64,000 nucleotides of DNA from Silvania hatchlandensis (GCF_025564065.1 NZ_JAMGZK010000049.1:124001-188000); one strand, 5' to 3'; counted from the stretch's first letter, positions 8,023 through 18,255 are shown. Program-made: numbers and translations. The notes: generated by a model from the sequence alone, not told the origin.

Positions 8023-10695
8023 ATGAGTCAGTCAGAAACCACCGCCGCGAACAAATTCTCTCTGCTTCCGGGTAGTATCACCCGTTTCTTTCTTCTATTG
8101 ATCGTTGTGCTGTTAGTGACCATGGGCGTAATGGTGCAAAGCGCGGTTAACACCTGGTTAAAAGACAGAAGCTATCAGATTGTGGATATCAGCCATGCGC
8201 TGCATAAGCGCATCGATACGTGGCGCTACGCGACCTGGCAGATCTACGACAACATTGCAGCGACGCCTACTACCTCCTCCGCAGCCGGTTTGCAGGAAAC
8301 GCGCCTGAAGCAGGACGTCTACTATCTTGAGAAAACACGACGCAAAACCGAAGCGCTGATTTTTGGCTCGCACGACAGCGCCACGCTTGAGATGACCCAG
8401 CGCATGTCGTCTTATCTGGATACGCTGTGGGGCGCCGAGACCGTGCCCTGGTCGATGTACTATCTCAATGGTCAGGACAACAGCATGATCCTGATCTCGA
8501 CGCTGCCGCTAAAGGATCTCTCTTCGGGTTTTAAAGAATCGTCGGTAGGCACGGTTGTCGACTCCCGCCGCGCGGAGATGCTGCAGCAGGCCAATGCCCT
8601 GGATGAGCGCGAAAGTTTCTCCTCCCTGCGCCGGCTGGCCTGGCAAAATGGCCACTACTTTACCCTGCGCACCACCTTCAATCAGCCAGGGCATCTGGCG
8701 ACAGTGGTCGCCTTCGATCTGCCGATCAACGATCTGATCCCGCCGGATATGCCGCTGGAGAGCTTCCGCCTGGAACCGGATACCGCCGTCCAGAACCTGC
8801 GCTCGCCTACGGATAAAGAGAGTCCGGACAGCGTAGCGATCTCCTTTAATGGGTCGAAAATTGAGATTGCCTCGTCGCTGAACACCACGGGGATGCGCCT
8901 GGTCTGGCAGGTGCCGTTCGGAACCCTCCTGCTGGATACGCTGCAAAATATCCTGCTGCCGCTGCTGCTTAACATCGGACTGCTGGCCCTGGCGCTGTTT
9001 GGCTACAGCACCTTCCGCACACAGCCTGGCCGTCAGAGCGATCTCCCGGCCACCACCGCCTCCAGCAATGAGCTGCGGGTGCTACGGGCACTCAACGAAG
9101 AGATTGTCTCTGTGCTGCCGCTCGGCCTGTTGGTGCACGATCAGGAAGCGAACCGGACGATTATCAGCAACAAAATTGCCGACCACCTGCTGCCGCACCT
9201 GAATTTGCAAAACATCACCAGCATGGCGGATCAGCACCAGGGGGTGATTCAGGCCACCATCAATAATGAGCTGTATGAGATCCGCCAGTTCCGCAGCCAG
9301 GTGGCCTCCCGCACGCAGATTTTCATCATTCGCGATCAGGATCGCGAGGTGATGGTGAATAAAAAGCTCAAACAGGCGCAAAGGCTGTACGAGAAGAACC
9401 AGCAGGGCCGGGCCGCGTTTATGCAGAATATTGGCGAGGCGTTTAAGCTGCCGCTGAAGGCGCTGGCCAGCGAAGCGGCGCATCTTACCAGCCCGGAAAG
9501 CCTTCAGCTGTCGAGTCACGCCGATACGCTGGTGCGCCTGGTGGATGAAATCCAGCTGGCCAACATGCTCGAAAACGAGAGCTGGAAGAGCACCGCTACG
9601 CTGTTCTCCATCCAGGATCTGATCGATGAAGTGGTGCCGGACGTACTGCCGGTGATTAAACGCAAAGGGCTGCAGCTGCTGATTAATAATCCGCTGCCCG
9701 CCAACGATGAGCGTCACGGCGACCGCGACGCGCTGCGCCGGATCCTGCTGATGCTGATCCAGTATGCGGTCACCACCACCCAAATCGGTAAAATCACTCT
9801 TGAGGTGAGTAACGACGAATCTGCCGACGATCGTTTGACCTTCCGTATCCTCGATACCGGAGAAGGGGTCACGGCCAGCGAGATCGACAATCTGCACTTC
9901 CCGTTCCTCAACGACACGCAGAGCGATAATTACGGTAAAGCCAACGCCCTCACCTTCTGGCTGTGCGATCAGCTGGCACGCAAACTTGGCGGCCATCTGA
10001 ATATTAAAGCGCGCGAATCGCTTGGCACTCGATACTCACTGCATGTCAAAATGCCTGCCAGCCCGCAGGAAATTGATGATGACGAGCGTCTGCTGGATGA
10101 GGTGGTGGCCATGGTGGACGTCACCTCAAATGAGATCCGCAGCATCGTGGTGCGTCAACTCGAAAACTGGGGAGCGACCTGCATCTCGCCGGATGAAAGG
10201 CTGGCAAGTCAAGAATATGATCTTTTTATCACTGATAATCCGTCTAATCTTACTGCCTCAGGCTTGCTTTTAAGCGATGATGAGTCTGGCGTGCGCAAAA
10301 TAGGCCCAGGCCAGGTGCGCGTTAACTTTAATATGAGCAATGCTATGCAGGAAGCTGTACTACAACTAATAGAGGAGCAGCTGGCGCAGGAAGCGACCCC
10401 GGAATCCCCACTGGGCGGCAACGAAAGCGCCGAACTTCAGGCCAGCGGTTATTATTCGCTCTTTGTAGACACAGTACCAGATGATGTTAAGAGGTTGTAT
10501 ACTGAGTCGGCCGCGAACGATTTTGCGGCGCTGGCTCAGACAGCACACCGGCTTAAAGGGGTGTTTGCCATGCTTAATCTGGTTCCGGGCAAGCAATTAT
10601 GTGAAACGCTGGAACATCTTATTCGCGAGAAAGATGCCGCCAGCATAGAAAAATACATCAGCGACATTGACACCTATGTCAAAAGCTTGCTGTAG
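8023..10695 (+). CDS. rcsD: phosphotransfer protein RcsD
   Basis: Inner-membrane histidine-phosphotransfer protein that passes phosphate from RcsC to RcsB in envelope-stress signalling. It has 890 aa, equal to E. coli RcsD. Two membrane helices flank a periplasmic domain, near residues 20-42 and about 305-330. A degenerate histidine-kinase-like region follows. The C-terminal Hpt domain carries AQTAHRLKGVFAML with the phospho-accepting His842. The ATG at 8023 gives the family N-terminus ending NKFSLLPGSITRFFLLL. rcsB starts 16 bases after its stop, so the two form an operon; rcsC converges from the other strand. Confidence 0.97.
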   Translation: MSQSETTAANKFSLLPGSITRFFLLLIVVLLVTMGVMVQSAVNTWLKDRSYQIVDISHALHKRIDTWRYATWQIYDNIAATPTTSSAAGLQETRLKQDVYYLEKTRRKTEALIFGSHDSATLEMTQRMSSYLDTLWGAETVPWSMYYLNGQDNSMILISTLPLKDLSSGFKESSVGTVVDSRRAEMLQQANALDERESFSSLRRLAWQNGHYFTLRTTFNQPGHLATVVAFDLPINDLIPPDMPLESFRLEPDTAVQNLRSPTDKESPDSVAISFNGSKIEIASSLNTTGMRLVWQVPFGTLLLDTLQNILLPLLLNIGLLALALFGYSTFRTQPGRQSDLPATTASSNELRVLRALNEEIVSVLPLGLLVHDQEANRTIISNKIADHLLPHLNLQNITSMADQHQGVIQATINNELYEIRQFRSQVASRTQIFIIRDQDREVMVNKKLKQAQRLYEKNQQGRAAFMQNIGEAFKLPLKALASEAAHLTSPESLQLSSHADTLVRLVDEIQLANMLENESWKSTATLFSIQDLIDEVVPDVLPVIKRKGLQLLINNPLPANDERHGDRDALRRILLMLIQYAVTTTQIGKITLEVSNDESADDRLTFRILDTGEGVTASEIDNLHFPFLNDTQSDNYGKANALTFWLCDQLARKLGGHLNIKARESLGTRYSLHVKMPASPQEIDDDERLLDEVVAMVDVTSNEIRSIVVRQLENWGATCISPDERLASQEYDLFITDNPSNLTASGLLLSDDESGVRKIGPGQVRVNFNMSNAMQEAVLQLIEEQLAQEATPESPLGGNESAELQASGYYSLFVDTVPDDVKRLYTESAANDFAALAQTAHRLKGVFAMLNLVPGKQLCETLEHLIREKDAASIEKYISDIDTYVKSLL

Positions 10696-10711
10696 CAAGG
10701 TAGCCCTATAC

Positions 10712-11362
10712 ATGAACAATATGAACGTAATTATTGCCGATGACCATCCGATTGTACTGTTCGGTATTCGCAAATCACTTGAACAGATCGAATGGGTGAA
10801 TGTTGTCGGCGAATTTGAAGATTCCACAGCACTGATTAACAACCTGCCTAAACTGGATGCCCACGTGCTCATCACCGATCTTTCCATGCCTGGAGATAAA
10901 TACGGTGACGGGATAACGCTTATCAAGTACATCAAGCGCCATTTCCCAAGCATTTCGATTATCGTGCTGACCATGAACAACAACCCGGCCATCTTAAGTG
11001 CCGTGCTGGAACTCGATATCGAAGGGATCGTTCTGAAACAGGGCGCACCAACCGATCTGCCAAAAGCGCTGGCTGCGCTGCAGAAAGGGAAGAAATTCAC
11101 CCCGGAAAGCGTGTCTCGCCTGCTGGAAAAAATCAGCGCAGGCGGTTACGGTGACAAACGCCTGTCACCGAAAGAGAGCGAAGTGCTGCGCCTGTTCGCC
11201 GAAGGCTTCCTGGTCACCGAGATTGCCAAAAAGCTGAACCGCAGCATCAAGACTATCAGCAGCCAGAAGAAATCCGCAATGATGAAACTGGGCGTCGAAA
11301 ACGATATTGCCCTGCTGAACTATCTCTCTTCCGTGACCCTGAGTCCGGCCGACAAAGACTGA
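10712..11362 (+). CDS. rcsB: response regulator RcsB
   Basis: DNA-binding response regulator of the Rcs phosphorelay, controlling capsule, motility and envelope genes, alone or with RcsA and other partners. It has 216 aa, nearly identical to E. coli RcsB. The receiver domain has the acidic pair Asp10-Asp11 and phospho-acceptor Asp56 (LITDLSMPG). The C-terminal LuxR/FixJ-type helix-turn-helix includes LSPKESEVLRLFAEGFLVTE and RSIKTISSQKKSAMMKLG. An in-frame start 45 bases upstream exists inside the end of rcsD, but the ATG at 10712 gives the family length and start MNNMNVIIADDHP. Confidence 0.98.
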   Translation: MNNMNVIIADDHPIVLFGIRKSLEQIEWVNVVGEFEDSTALINNLPKLDAHVLITDLSMPGDKYGDGITLIKYIKRHFPSISIIVLTMNNNPAILSAVLELDIEGIVLKQGAPTDLPKALAALQKGKKFTPESVSRLLEKISAGGYGDKRLSPKESEVLRLFAEGFLVTEIAKKLNRSIKTISSQKKSAMMKLGVENDIALLNYLSSVTLSPADKD

Positions 11363-11374
11363 TTGTAGCTTAAT

Positions 11375-11402
11375 GCCGGCTGGCGCTGACGCCTGGCCGG
11401 CC
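11375..11402 (+). repeat. REP-like element after rcsB
   Basis: GCCGGCTGGCGCTGACGCC then TGGCCGGCC resembles the REP consensus, with complementary GCCGG and CCGGC ends. It lies 12 bases after the rcsB stop codon and before the shared terminator. Confidence 0.5.
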
Positions 11403-11437
11403 TGGCTTTCCCGCAGCCCAGTACAAACGAAACGCCC

Positions 11438-11466
11438 AAAACAGCCCAATACTGGGCTGTTTTTAT
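11438..11466. terminator. bidirectional terminator between rcsB and rcsC
   Basis: ACAGCCCA (11441-11448) pairs with TGGGCTGT (11453-11460) around ATAC. It has TTTTTATT on the plus side and AAA(A) before it, which reads as T on the minus side. It can end both convergent genes; its T-tract touches the rcsC stop codon (11463-11465). Confidence 0.85.
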
Positions 11467-14309
11467 TCCCTCGTCTTCCTGACCCGTTCGGCATATACCT
11501 TCAGCGTCTGCTTGAGAACGTCCAGCGTCACCGGTTTGGACAGACAGCTGTCCATTCCCGACTCCAGACAGCGCTGCTTTTCTTCTGCCAGCGCGTTAGC
11601 GGTAACGCCAACCACCGGCAGCGTCAGGCCAAGCTGGCGAATGCGCTGGGTCAGGCGATAACCGTCCATATTCGGCATGTTAACGTCGCTGAGGACAATG
11701 TCGATATGGTTTTTGCTCAGCACGTTCAGCGCGTCCACACCGTCATTGGCCGTTTTACACTGATAGCCCAGCGACCCGAGCTGGTCAGCCAGCAGGCGGC
11801 GGTTGATCGGATGGTCATCAACCACCAGAATCATCATATCTTCGTTCAGTGACTGGGCCGACTCCGGCGACGGGAGCACATTGCTGGCGTCGCCGGTCTC
11901 CATCTCTACGCGATAGATGCGCGCCAGCAGGACGATCAGCTCATGCGGCGACGCCACGCTGTTCACCCACTCCCCGTGAGCACGCTCCAGTGGAATGCCG
12001 ATATGACGGCGGCAGAAGATCACCGCCGCTTTGCCCTGCCACGGCTGCGTCAGTTCATCATCCGTAATTAACATATCTTCCGCATCCGGCGTTTGACCGG
12101 CGTAGCGCGCCACCCGAATACCGTTTTGCGTCAGCAGTGATTCCAGGAAGGTAAACAGCGAGGCGTTATTGACCGCCAACCAGCAGCGCTTGTCACTCAG
12201 GCCTTCTGGCGATGGGTTGACCGAAGGCTGCGCCGCATACAGCGGAATGCGGATAGTGAACTGGCTACCCATGCCCGGCTCGGTATCCACCGAGATGTCG
12301 CCATCCATCATGCTGATCAGTTTTTCACAAATGGCCAGCCCCAGCCCGGTGCCCTGGAAGTTACGCTGCACCCCGGTTCCTACCTGGAAGAAGGGATCGA
12401 ACAGTTTAACCACCTCTTTCGCCGGAATGCCCACCCCGGTGTCGCGCACCCGGATGCTCAGGTAGTCCCCTGCCCTTGACACATGCATCACAATGCAGCC
12501 CATATCGGTGAATTTAATCGCATTGCTAAGCAGGTTTGAAATCACCTGCTGGAGGCGCATCGGATCGCCCTCCAGCGCCATCGGCACGTCGGGTTCAATA
12601 AAGCAGTACAGTCCCAGTTGCTTTCGCACCACCAGCGGCAGGTAGTTGGAACTGATATGGCTCATCACCTCGCGCGGAGAGAATTCCCGCGGTTCGATTT
12701 TCAGCTGCTCCGACTCGATTTTCGAGAAGTCGAGAATATCGCTGATAATTTTCAGTAGCAGACTGGAGGAGTTGTTCATCGCCGTTACCAGACGATCGAC
12801 GCCCCGCGGCAGCTCTTTGGTTTGCAGCAGATCGAGGTTACCGATAATGCCGTACAGCGGTGTACGCAACTCATGGCTGACTGTCGCGAGGAACATCGAT
12901 TTCGACTGGCTGGCCTGTTCGGCGGCCTGCGCCATATCCTGCAGCGACTCTTCCATTTTGACGCGCGCTGAGACGTCCACCAGCACGCAGATGGCCACGT
13001 TCTCGTTGCGATAGCGCGAATGGACAAAGCTGATTTGCAGATTGGTGTTGTTACTGGTTAGCACATCAACAAAGTTGACCTGCTGACCGCAGATAATTTG
13101 CGTCAGCCGCTGTCGGTCCTCATGGGTCAGCATGTTCAGGTAATTGTGCGCCAGCTCGTTACTCAGGATATTGGTCCCGTCGAGGGTACGCAGGATACAG
13201 ATCCCGACCGGAGCAGAAGCGACAATCTTGCGGTTGAACTGCTCATGCTCTTCGAGCCGCTGGGCGTCGATCTCCGCCGGGATAAAGATTTTACGCTCGT
13301 ACATTCGTGCCAGGGTGAACAGCGCGATCCCCACCAGCACGTTGAGCAGGACCGAGTTGAGGATCAGCATGCGGATCCGTTCCAGTACCATATCCACCGG
13401 AACAGAGTAGACGATGCTCAGCGATGACGGCGGCAGGCTTTTTTTCAGCACCAGTTCGCGGAATCCGGACGTGTAGCCAAAGAATGAGCGTTCCTGCATC
13501 CAGCGCGGATCGACCTTCAGGCGAGTTTCTGGTCCCACCAGCGAGATCAGGGCGTGGCCGTTTTCATCAAGGATGGTCACCCCCATAGGTAGCGTGCCGG
13601 GGGTGAAAAAGTTTTCCATGCGGATGGTTTGCTCGGTGCCGAGCATCGCCTGCAGACGGTTGCCGAGATAGACTGGCGTCAGGGCATAGAAATACCCCAC
13701 GCCCGGACGCGGCCCCTGGCTTATCCAGAACAGGTTACTGCCCCGCTCATCCTGCGGTGCATTACGGTATTTAACGATCCGCTCGTGCAGGCTTTTCAGC
13801 GCACTGTCGCGCTCCACCGGCATATCGCGCAGGCCAAAGTCGGCCATACAGAGGTTTTCGCTGCCAATTAAAAAAACGCGGTTGAGATCGTAGGCGGCCG
13901 AGAAGTTATCGCGCCAGTAGCGCATAAACCAGGCCAGCGACTCGAGCGACCCGCGCCAGGCATTGCCCATCACCGAGCAGTCTGAATCCGGGAACAGCGG
14001 CTCAAAGTTGGGTACGTCGGCTTTGCTGTCGCGTCCGCGCGTGGCCAGAATGCCGTTCTCTGCCGTCAGCCGGTTCTCGGCGATGTACTTGAGTTCCTTC
14101 ATCACGTCCGAGGTGCGCTGAATATAGCGCTGAGACTGATCGAAGCTAAGGTTAAATTCCTGACGGATCTCCGATTCCTTCTGGTGCAGGGCATTAACGA
14201 TGTAGAACACCGAAAACAGCGCAATCAGCAGCCAGATCATGAGCGCCAGCGCCCGAAAAAGATAACGAGAAACTTTCAGCGTGGTTCGAAAGGAGACGAG
14301 GTATTTCAA
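11463..14309 (-). CDS. rcsC: hybrid sensor histidine kinase RcsC
   Basis: Inner-membrane hybrid kinase at the top of the Rcs phosphorelay. It has 948 aa against 949 in E. coli. Membrane helices lie near residues 20-42 and 312-334, with a periplasmic domain between. The kinase core shows the phosphorylated His479 in FLATVSHELRTPLYG, the N box LLSNAIKFTD and the G boxes DTGVGIP and GTGLGL. A receiver domain at the C-terminus has Asp875 in LSDVNMPNMDG. The start is TTG at 14307-14309 (MKYLVSFRTTLK after fMet). No ATG gives the family N-terminus; the next in-frame ATG would delete the first helix. Such a weak start fits a low-copy sensor. Confidence 0.96.
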   Translation of the reverse strand: MKYLVSFRTTLKVSRYLFRALALMIWLLIALFSVFYIVNALHQKESEIRQEFNLSFDQSQRYIQRTSDVMKELKYIAENRLTAENGILATRGRDSKADVPNFEPLFPDSDCSVMGNAWRGSLESLAWFMRYWRDNFSAAYDLNRVFLIGSENLCMADFGLRDMPVERDSALKSLHERIVKYRNAPQDERGSNLFWISQGPRPGVGYFYALTPVYLGNRLQAMLGTEQTIRMENFFTPGTLPMGVTILDENGHALISLVGPETRLKVDPRWMQERSFFGYTSGFRELVLKKSLPPSSLSIVYSVPVDMVLERIRMLILNSVLLNVLVGIALFTLARMYERKIFIPAEIDAQRLEEHEQFNRKIVASAPVGICILRTLDGTNILSNELAHNYLNMLTHEDRQRLTQIICGQQVNFVDVLTSNNTNLQISFVHSRYRNENVAICVLVDVSARVKMEESLQDMAQAAEQASQSKSMFLATVSHELRTPLYGIIGNLDLLQTKELPRGVDRLVTAMNNSSSLLLKIISDILDFSKIESEQLKIEPREFSPREVMSHISSNYLPLVVRKQLGLYCFIEPDVPMALEGDPMRLQQVISNLLSNAIKFTDMGCIVMHVSRAGDYLSIRVRDTGVGIPAKEVVKLFDPFFQVGTGVQRNFQGTGLGLAICEKLISMMDGDISVDTEPGMGSQFTIRIPLYAAQPSVNPSPEGLSDKRCWLAVNNASLFTFLESLLTQNGIRVARYAGQTPDAEDMLITDDELTQPWQGKAAVIFCRRHIGIPLERAHGEWVNSVASPHELIVLLARIYRVEMETGDASNVLPSPESAQSLNEDMMILVVDDHPINRRLLADQLGSLGYQCKTANDGVDALNVLSKNHIDIVLSDVNMPNMDGYRLTQRIRQLGLTLPVVGVTANALAEEKQRCLESGMDSCLSKPVTLDVLKQTLKVYAERVRKTRE

Positions 14310-14410
14310 GGGGGCGAGGCTCCGCCGTCAGGTCATAAGGAATGGGGTTAAGGTAGCGGTAAATCACCGCCGTCGCAATGTTCGGTTGTCTGCAATTCCG
14401 CGCCAATGCA

Positions 14411-14440
14411 AAAGAAAAGGGCCGGAAACCGGCCCTTTAT
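14411..14440 (-). terminator. gyrA terminator
   Basis: GGGCCGG (14419-14425) and CCGGCCC (14429-14435) around AAA form a 7-bp GC-rich stem. On the minus strand it is followed by TTTTCTTTT. It lies 17 bases past the gyrA stop codon and upstream of rcsC. Confidence 0.85.
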
Positions 14441-14452
14441 CGTCAGGAGACA

Positions 14453-17089
14453 TTACTCGGCGTCTTCATCCGCCGCATCGTCGTCGCTTTCGGCTTCTGG
14501 CGCGATTTCGTCGTCGCCTTCTGCCGCACTGCCGTCGATGGAGTCAAGCTCTTCATCGTCCACCGGCTCAGCAACACGCTGCAGACCTACCACGTTTTCA
14601 TCTTCCGCAGTACGGATGAGGATCACGCCCTGGGTGTTACGGCCCACCACGCTGATTTCCGACACGCGCGTACGCACCAGCGTACCGGCATCGGTGATCA
14701 TCATGATCTGGTCGCAGTCGTCAACTTGCACCGCGCCCACCACGGAGCCGTTACGCTCGGTGACTTTGATGGAGATAACGCCCTGAGTGCCGCGAGACTT
14801 GGTTGGATACTCCGTCTCAGCGGTACGTTTACCGTAACCATTCTGCGTTACAGTCAGGATCGCACCATCACCACGCGGCACAATCAGGGAGACCACGCTG
14901 TCTTTACCTGCCAGCTTGATGCCGCGCACGCCGGTCGCAGTACGACCCATTGCGCGCACTGCGCTCTCTTTGAAGCGCACCACTTTACCGGCGGCAGAGA
15001 ACAGCATCACGTCGTCGGAACCGGAGGTCAGATCCACGCCAATCAGTTCGTCGCCTTCGTTCAGGTTGACGGCAATAATACCGGCAGAACGCGGACGGCT
15101 GAACTCGGTCAGGGCGGTTTTCTTCACGGTGCCGCTGGCGGTCGCCATAAAGACGTTCACGCCTTCAGCATACTCGCGAACCGGCAGGATCGCGGTGATA
15201 CGCTCGTTCTGCTCCAGCGGCAGCAGGTTGACGATTGGACGTCCACGCGCGCCACGGCTCGCTTCCGGCAGCTGATAAACCTTCATCCAGTACAGACGAC
15301 CACGGCTTGAGAAGCAGAGGATAGTGTCATGGGTGTTGGCCACCAGCAGGCGGTCGATAAAGTCTTCTTCTTTAATACGTGCTGCAGATTTGCCTTTACC
15401 ACCACGACGCTGTGCTTCGTAGTCGGTCAACGGCTGATACTTCACGTAGCCCTGGTGAGACAGGGTGACAACAACGTCTTCCTGGTTGATCAGGTCTTCG
15501 ATGTTGATATCCGCGGTGTTGGCCGTGATTTCGGTGCGACGCTCATCGCCAAACTGATCGCGGACCAGCTCCAGCTCTTCACGGATCACTTCCATCAGAC
15601 GATCGGCGCTGCCAAGGATATGCAGCAGCTCGGCAATCTGTTCCAGCAGCTCTTTGTACTCGTCGAGCAGTTTTTCGTGCTCAAGGCCGGTCAGTTTCTG
15701 CAGACGCAGATCCAGAATCGCCTGAGCCTGCTGTTCGGTCAGATAATATTGACCGTCACGCACGCCAAACTCAGGCTCCAGCCACTCCGGACGCGCAGCG
15801 TCATCGCCCGCACGTTCCAGCATCGCGGAAACGTTGCCCAGCGCCCATGGCTGAGCCACTAACGCCGCTTTCGCTTCTGCAGGCGTTGGCGCACGACGGA
15901 TGAGCTCGATGATCGGATCGATGTTAGCCAGCGCAACCGCCAGCGCTTCAAGGATGTGCGCACGGTCGCGCGCTTTGCGCAGTTCATAAATAGTCCGGCG
16001 GGTCACCACTTCACGGCGGTGACGCACGAACGCGCCCAGAATATCTTTCAGGTTCATGATCTTCGGCTGACCATGGTGCAGTGCCACCATGTTGATACCG
16101 AAGGAGACCTGAAGCTGAGTCAGGGAGTACAGGTTATTGAGTACCACCTCCCCTACCGCGTCACGTTTGATTTCAATGACAATGCGCATGCCGTCTTTAT
16201 CAGACTCATCGCGTAGGGCACTGATGCCTTCAATACGTTTTTCTTTGACCAGCTCGGCAATTTTCTCGATCAGGCGCGCTTTGTTCACTTGATACGGAAT
16301 TTCGTGGACGATGATCGTCTCACGACCGGTTTTGGCGTCAGCTTCGACTTCGGCACGGGCACGGATATAAATTTTGCCGCGGCCGGTGCGGTACGCTTCT
16401 TCAATGCCACGCCGACCATTGATAATGGCGGCAGTCGGGAAGTCCGGACCCGGGATGTGTTCCATCAGCCCTTCAATGCTGATGTCTTCATCGTCGATAT
16501 AGGCCAGACAGCCGTTGATCACTTCCGTGATGTTGTGCGGCGGAATGTTGGTCGCCATCCCTACAGCGATACCGGACGAACCGTTCACCAGCAGGTTTGG
16601 GATCTTGGTTGGCATCACTTCGGGAATTTTTTCCGTGCCGTCGTAGTTATCGACGAAATCCACGGTCTCTTTTTCCAGGTCGGCCATCAGCTCGTGAGCG
16701 ATTTTCGACATACGGATTTCCGTATAACGCATCGCCGCAGCGGAGTCGCCATCGACCGAACCGAAGTTACCCTGACCATCAACCAGCATGTAACGCAGTG
16801 AGAATGGCTGCGCCATACGTACGATGGTGTCGTACACCGCGGAATCACCATGAGGATGGTATTTACCGATTACGTCACCAACGACACGGGCAGATTTTTT
16901 GTAGGCTTTATTCCAGTCATTGCCCAATACGTTCATGGCGTATAGTACGCGACGGTGTACCGGCTTAAGTCCATCGCGGACATCCGGCAGCGCACGGCCA
17001 ACAATGACCGACATCGCATAATCCAGATAGGAGCTCTTAAGCTCTTCCTCGATGTTAACCGGTGTAATTTCTCTCGCAAGGTCGCTCAT
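14453..17089 (-). CDS. gyrA: DNA gyrase subunit A
   Basis: DNA-cutting subunit of type II topoisomerase gyrase, which introduces negative supercoils together with GyrB. It has 878 aa, close to E. coli GyrA (875). The catalytic Tyr122 is in [11 protein letters not shown]. The quinolone-resistance region reads [13 protein letters not shown] with Ser83 and Asp87, the susceptible form at both positions. The C-terminal beta-pinwheel domain includes the GyrA-box-like QRRGGKG, and the protein ends in a long acidic tail rich in Asp and Glu. In E. coli the ato genes lie between rcsC and gyrA; here the two are direct neighbours. Confidence 0.98.
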   Translation of the reverse strand: MSDLAREITPVNIEEELKSSYLDYAMSVIVGRALPDVRDGLKPVHRRVLYAMNVLGNDWNKAYKKSARVVGDVIGKYHPHGDSAVYDTIVRMAQPFSLRYMLVDGQGNFGSVDGDSAAAMRYTEIRMSKIAHELMADLEKETVDFVDNYDGTEKIPEVMPTKIPNLLVNGSSGIAVGMATNIPPHNITEVINGCLAYIDDEDISIEGLMEHIPGPDFPTAAIINGRRGIEEAYRTGRGKIYIRARAEVEADAKTGRETIIVHEIPYQVNKARLIEKIAELVKEKRIEGISALRDESDKDGMRIVIEIKRDAVGEVVLNNLYSLTQLQVSFGINMVALHHGQPKIMNLKDILGAFVRHRREVVTRRTIYELRKARDRAHILEALAVALANIDPIIELIRRAPTPAEAKAALVAQPWALGNVSAMLERAGDDAARPEWLEPEFGVRDGQYYLTEQQAQAILDLRLQKLTGLEHEKLLDEYKELLEQIAELLHILGSADRLMEVIREELELVRDQFGDERRTEITANTADINIEDLINQEDVVVTLSHQGYVKYQPLTDYEAQRRGGKGKSAARIKEEDFIDRLLVANTHDTILCFSSRGRLYWMKVYQLPEASRGARGRPIVNLLPLEQNERITAILPVREYAEGVNVFMATASGTVKKTALTEFSRPRSAGIIAVNLNEGDELIGVDLTSGSDDVMLFSAAGKVVRFKESAVRAMGRTATGVRGIKLAGKDSVVSLIVPRGDGAILTVTQNGYGKRTAETEYPTKSRGTQGVISIKVTERNGSVVGAVQVDDCDQIMMITDAGTLVRTRVSEISVVGRNTQGVILIRTAEDENVVGLQRVAEPVDDEELDSIDGSAAEGDDEIAPEAESDDDAADEDAE

Positions 17090-17133
17090 CTAACCGCTAT
17101 CCCTCTACTGTATCCCGGATTCAAAGGTCGCAA

Positions 17134-17142
17134 ATTATAACA
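17134..17142 (-). promoter_or_regulatory. extended -10 of the gyrA promoter
   Basis: The minus strand reads TGTTATAAT, a consensus -10 hexamer (17139-17134) with the TGn extension, about 45 bases before the gyrA ATG. No good -35 is present. This is common in gyrase promoters, which are induced by relaxation of DNA. Confidence 0.55.
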
Positions 17143-17235
17143 CAGCCATAGTGATAGAGGTAAACCAATACGGTTTATTCACGCCAGCCAACTGATATAC
17201 TCGCGGGTCTGAACAAAAAAGGAGTAAAAGCGCCC

Positions 17236-17964
17236 ATGAATGCCGAAAAAACGCCGCTGGTTCACAACGTTGACCATGAAGAGATCGCCAAATTCGAAGC
17301 CGTCGCCTCGCGCTGGTGGGATCTTGAAGGTGAGTTTAAACCGCTGCACCGCATTAACCCGCTGCGCCTCGGCTATATCGCAGAACGTTCCGGCGGTCTG
17401 TTCGGGAAAAAGGTGCTTGATGTGGGCTGTGGGGGCGGCATCCTGGCAGAGAGCATGGCGCGCGAAGGCGCAACGGTCACTGGGCTGGATATGGGCTTTG
17501 AGCCGCTACAGGTAGCGCGTCTGCATGCGCTGGAAAGTGGCGTCCAGGTTGAGTATGTTCAGGAGACGGTCGAAGCGCACGCCGGGAAATTTGCCCATCA
17601 GTATGACGTCGTCACCTGCATGGAGATGCTTGAGCACGTTCCGGATCCGCAATCGGTGGTGAAAGCCTGCGCGGCGCTGGTTAAGCCGGGTGGCCAGGTG
17701 TTCTTCTCAACCATCAACCGTAACGGCAAGGCATGGCTGATGGCGGTGGTCGGTGCAGAGTATGTGCTGCGCATGGTGCCGAAAGGAACCCACGATGTGA
17801 AGAAGTTCATTAAACCGGCGGAACTGCTGAGCTGGGTTGACGGAACATGGCTCAAAGAGCAGCACATGACCGGCCTGCACTACAACCCATTGACTGACAA
17901 GTTCAAACTGGCACCGGGTGTGGATGTTAATTACATGCTGCACACAACCGCAAAAAATGACTAA
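17236..17964 (+). CDS. ubiG: ubiquinone O-methyltransferase UbiG
   Basis: SAM-dependent methyltransferase for both O-methylation steps of ubiquinone biosynthesis. It has 242 aa against 240 in E. coli. The SAM motif VLDVGCGGG is at residues 60-68, and the post-motif segment [15 protein letters not shown] is typical of UbiG/Coq3. It is divergent from gyrA with 146 bases between them. The ATG follows AAGGAGTAAAAGCGCCC, a good ribosome binding site. A -10-like TATACT lies at 17196-17201. Confidence 0.97.
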   Translation: MNAEKTPLVHNVDHEEIAKFEAVASRWWDLEGEFKPLHRINPLRLGYIAERSGGLFGKKVLDVGCGGGILAESMAREGATVTGLDMGFEPLQVARLHALESGVQVEYVQETVEAHAGKFAHQYDVVTCMEMLEHVPDPQSVVKACAALVKPGGQVFFSTINRNGKAWLMAVVGAEYVLRMVPKGTHDVKKFIKPAELLSWVDGTWLKEQHMTGLHYNPLTDKFKLAPGVDVNYMLHTTAKND

Positions 17965-18155
17965 CGTCAGCACTTGTTTTTCTAAAGATTGCGCAGCATT
18001 CGTTGCGCAATTCTCTCCTCGCGATGAAGAAATCAGCACTCGATCAAATTTTCGATTTTTTTTGCTGAATATTGACATCTCGTCCAGGCCTTACGGTACG
18101 TGGACTTAGCCTTTATTACGCTTTGGCAACCTGAATTTAACGTCAAAATCAACTC

Positions 18156-18183
18156 TTGTGCTGAAAAGAATCCTTACTAGAAT
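18156..18183 (+). promoter_or_regulatory. nrdA promoter
   Basis: TTGTGC (18156-18161), a 16-base spacer and TAGAAT (18178-18183) make a plausible sigma-70 promoter about 110 bases before nrdA. The two NrdR boxes lie immediately after it, where bound repressor would block the start. The rest of the 333-base ubiG-nrdA gap upstream of this is non-coding. Confidence 0.55.
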
Positions 18184-18231
18184 ACTCACCATCTTGCGTT
18201 ATCCTTATCGTAAAACCCCTATATATAGTAT
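18184..18231 (+). promoter_or_regulatory. paired NrdR boxes
   Basis: Box 1 ACTCACCATCTTGCGT (18184-18199) and box 2 CCCCTATATATAGTAT (18216-18231) match the NrdR consensus ACACwATATATwGTGT at about 11 and 13 of 16 positions. Their starts are 32 bases apart, the three-helical-turn spacing usual for NrdR repression of ribonucleotide reductase operons. Confidence 0.7.
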
Positions 18232-18255
18232 TTATCCACAGCAGTCTGTGGATAA
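18232..18255 (+). promoter_or_regulatory. inverted pair of DnaA boxes
   Basis: TTATCCACA (18232-18240) and its exact reverse complement TGTGGATAA (18247-18255) are perfect DnaA boxes separated by GCAGTC. DnaA control of nrdAB is known in E. coli. If transcribed, the same bases form a 9-bp hairpin in the mRNA leader. Confidence 0.75.

Noticed and set aside
9082..9996. 304-codon open frame antisense to rcsD
   Set aside because: Shadow of rcsD; no ribosome site and no recognisable domain.
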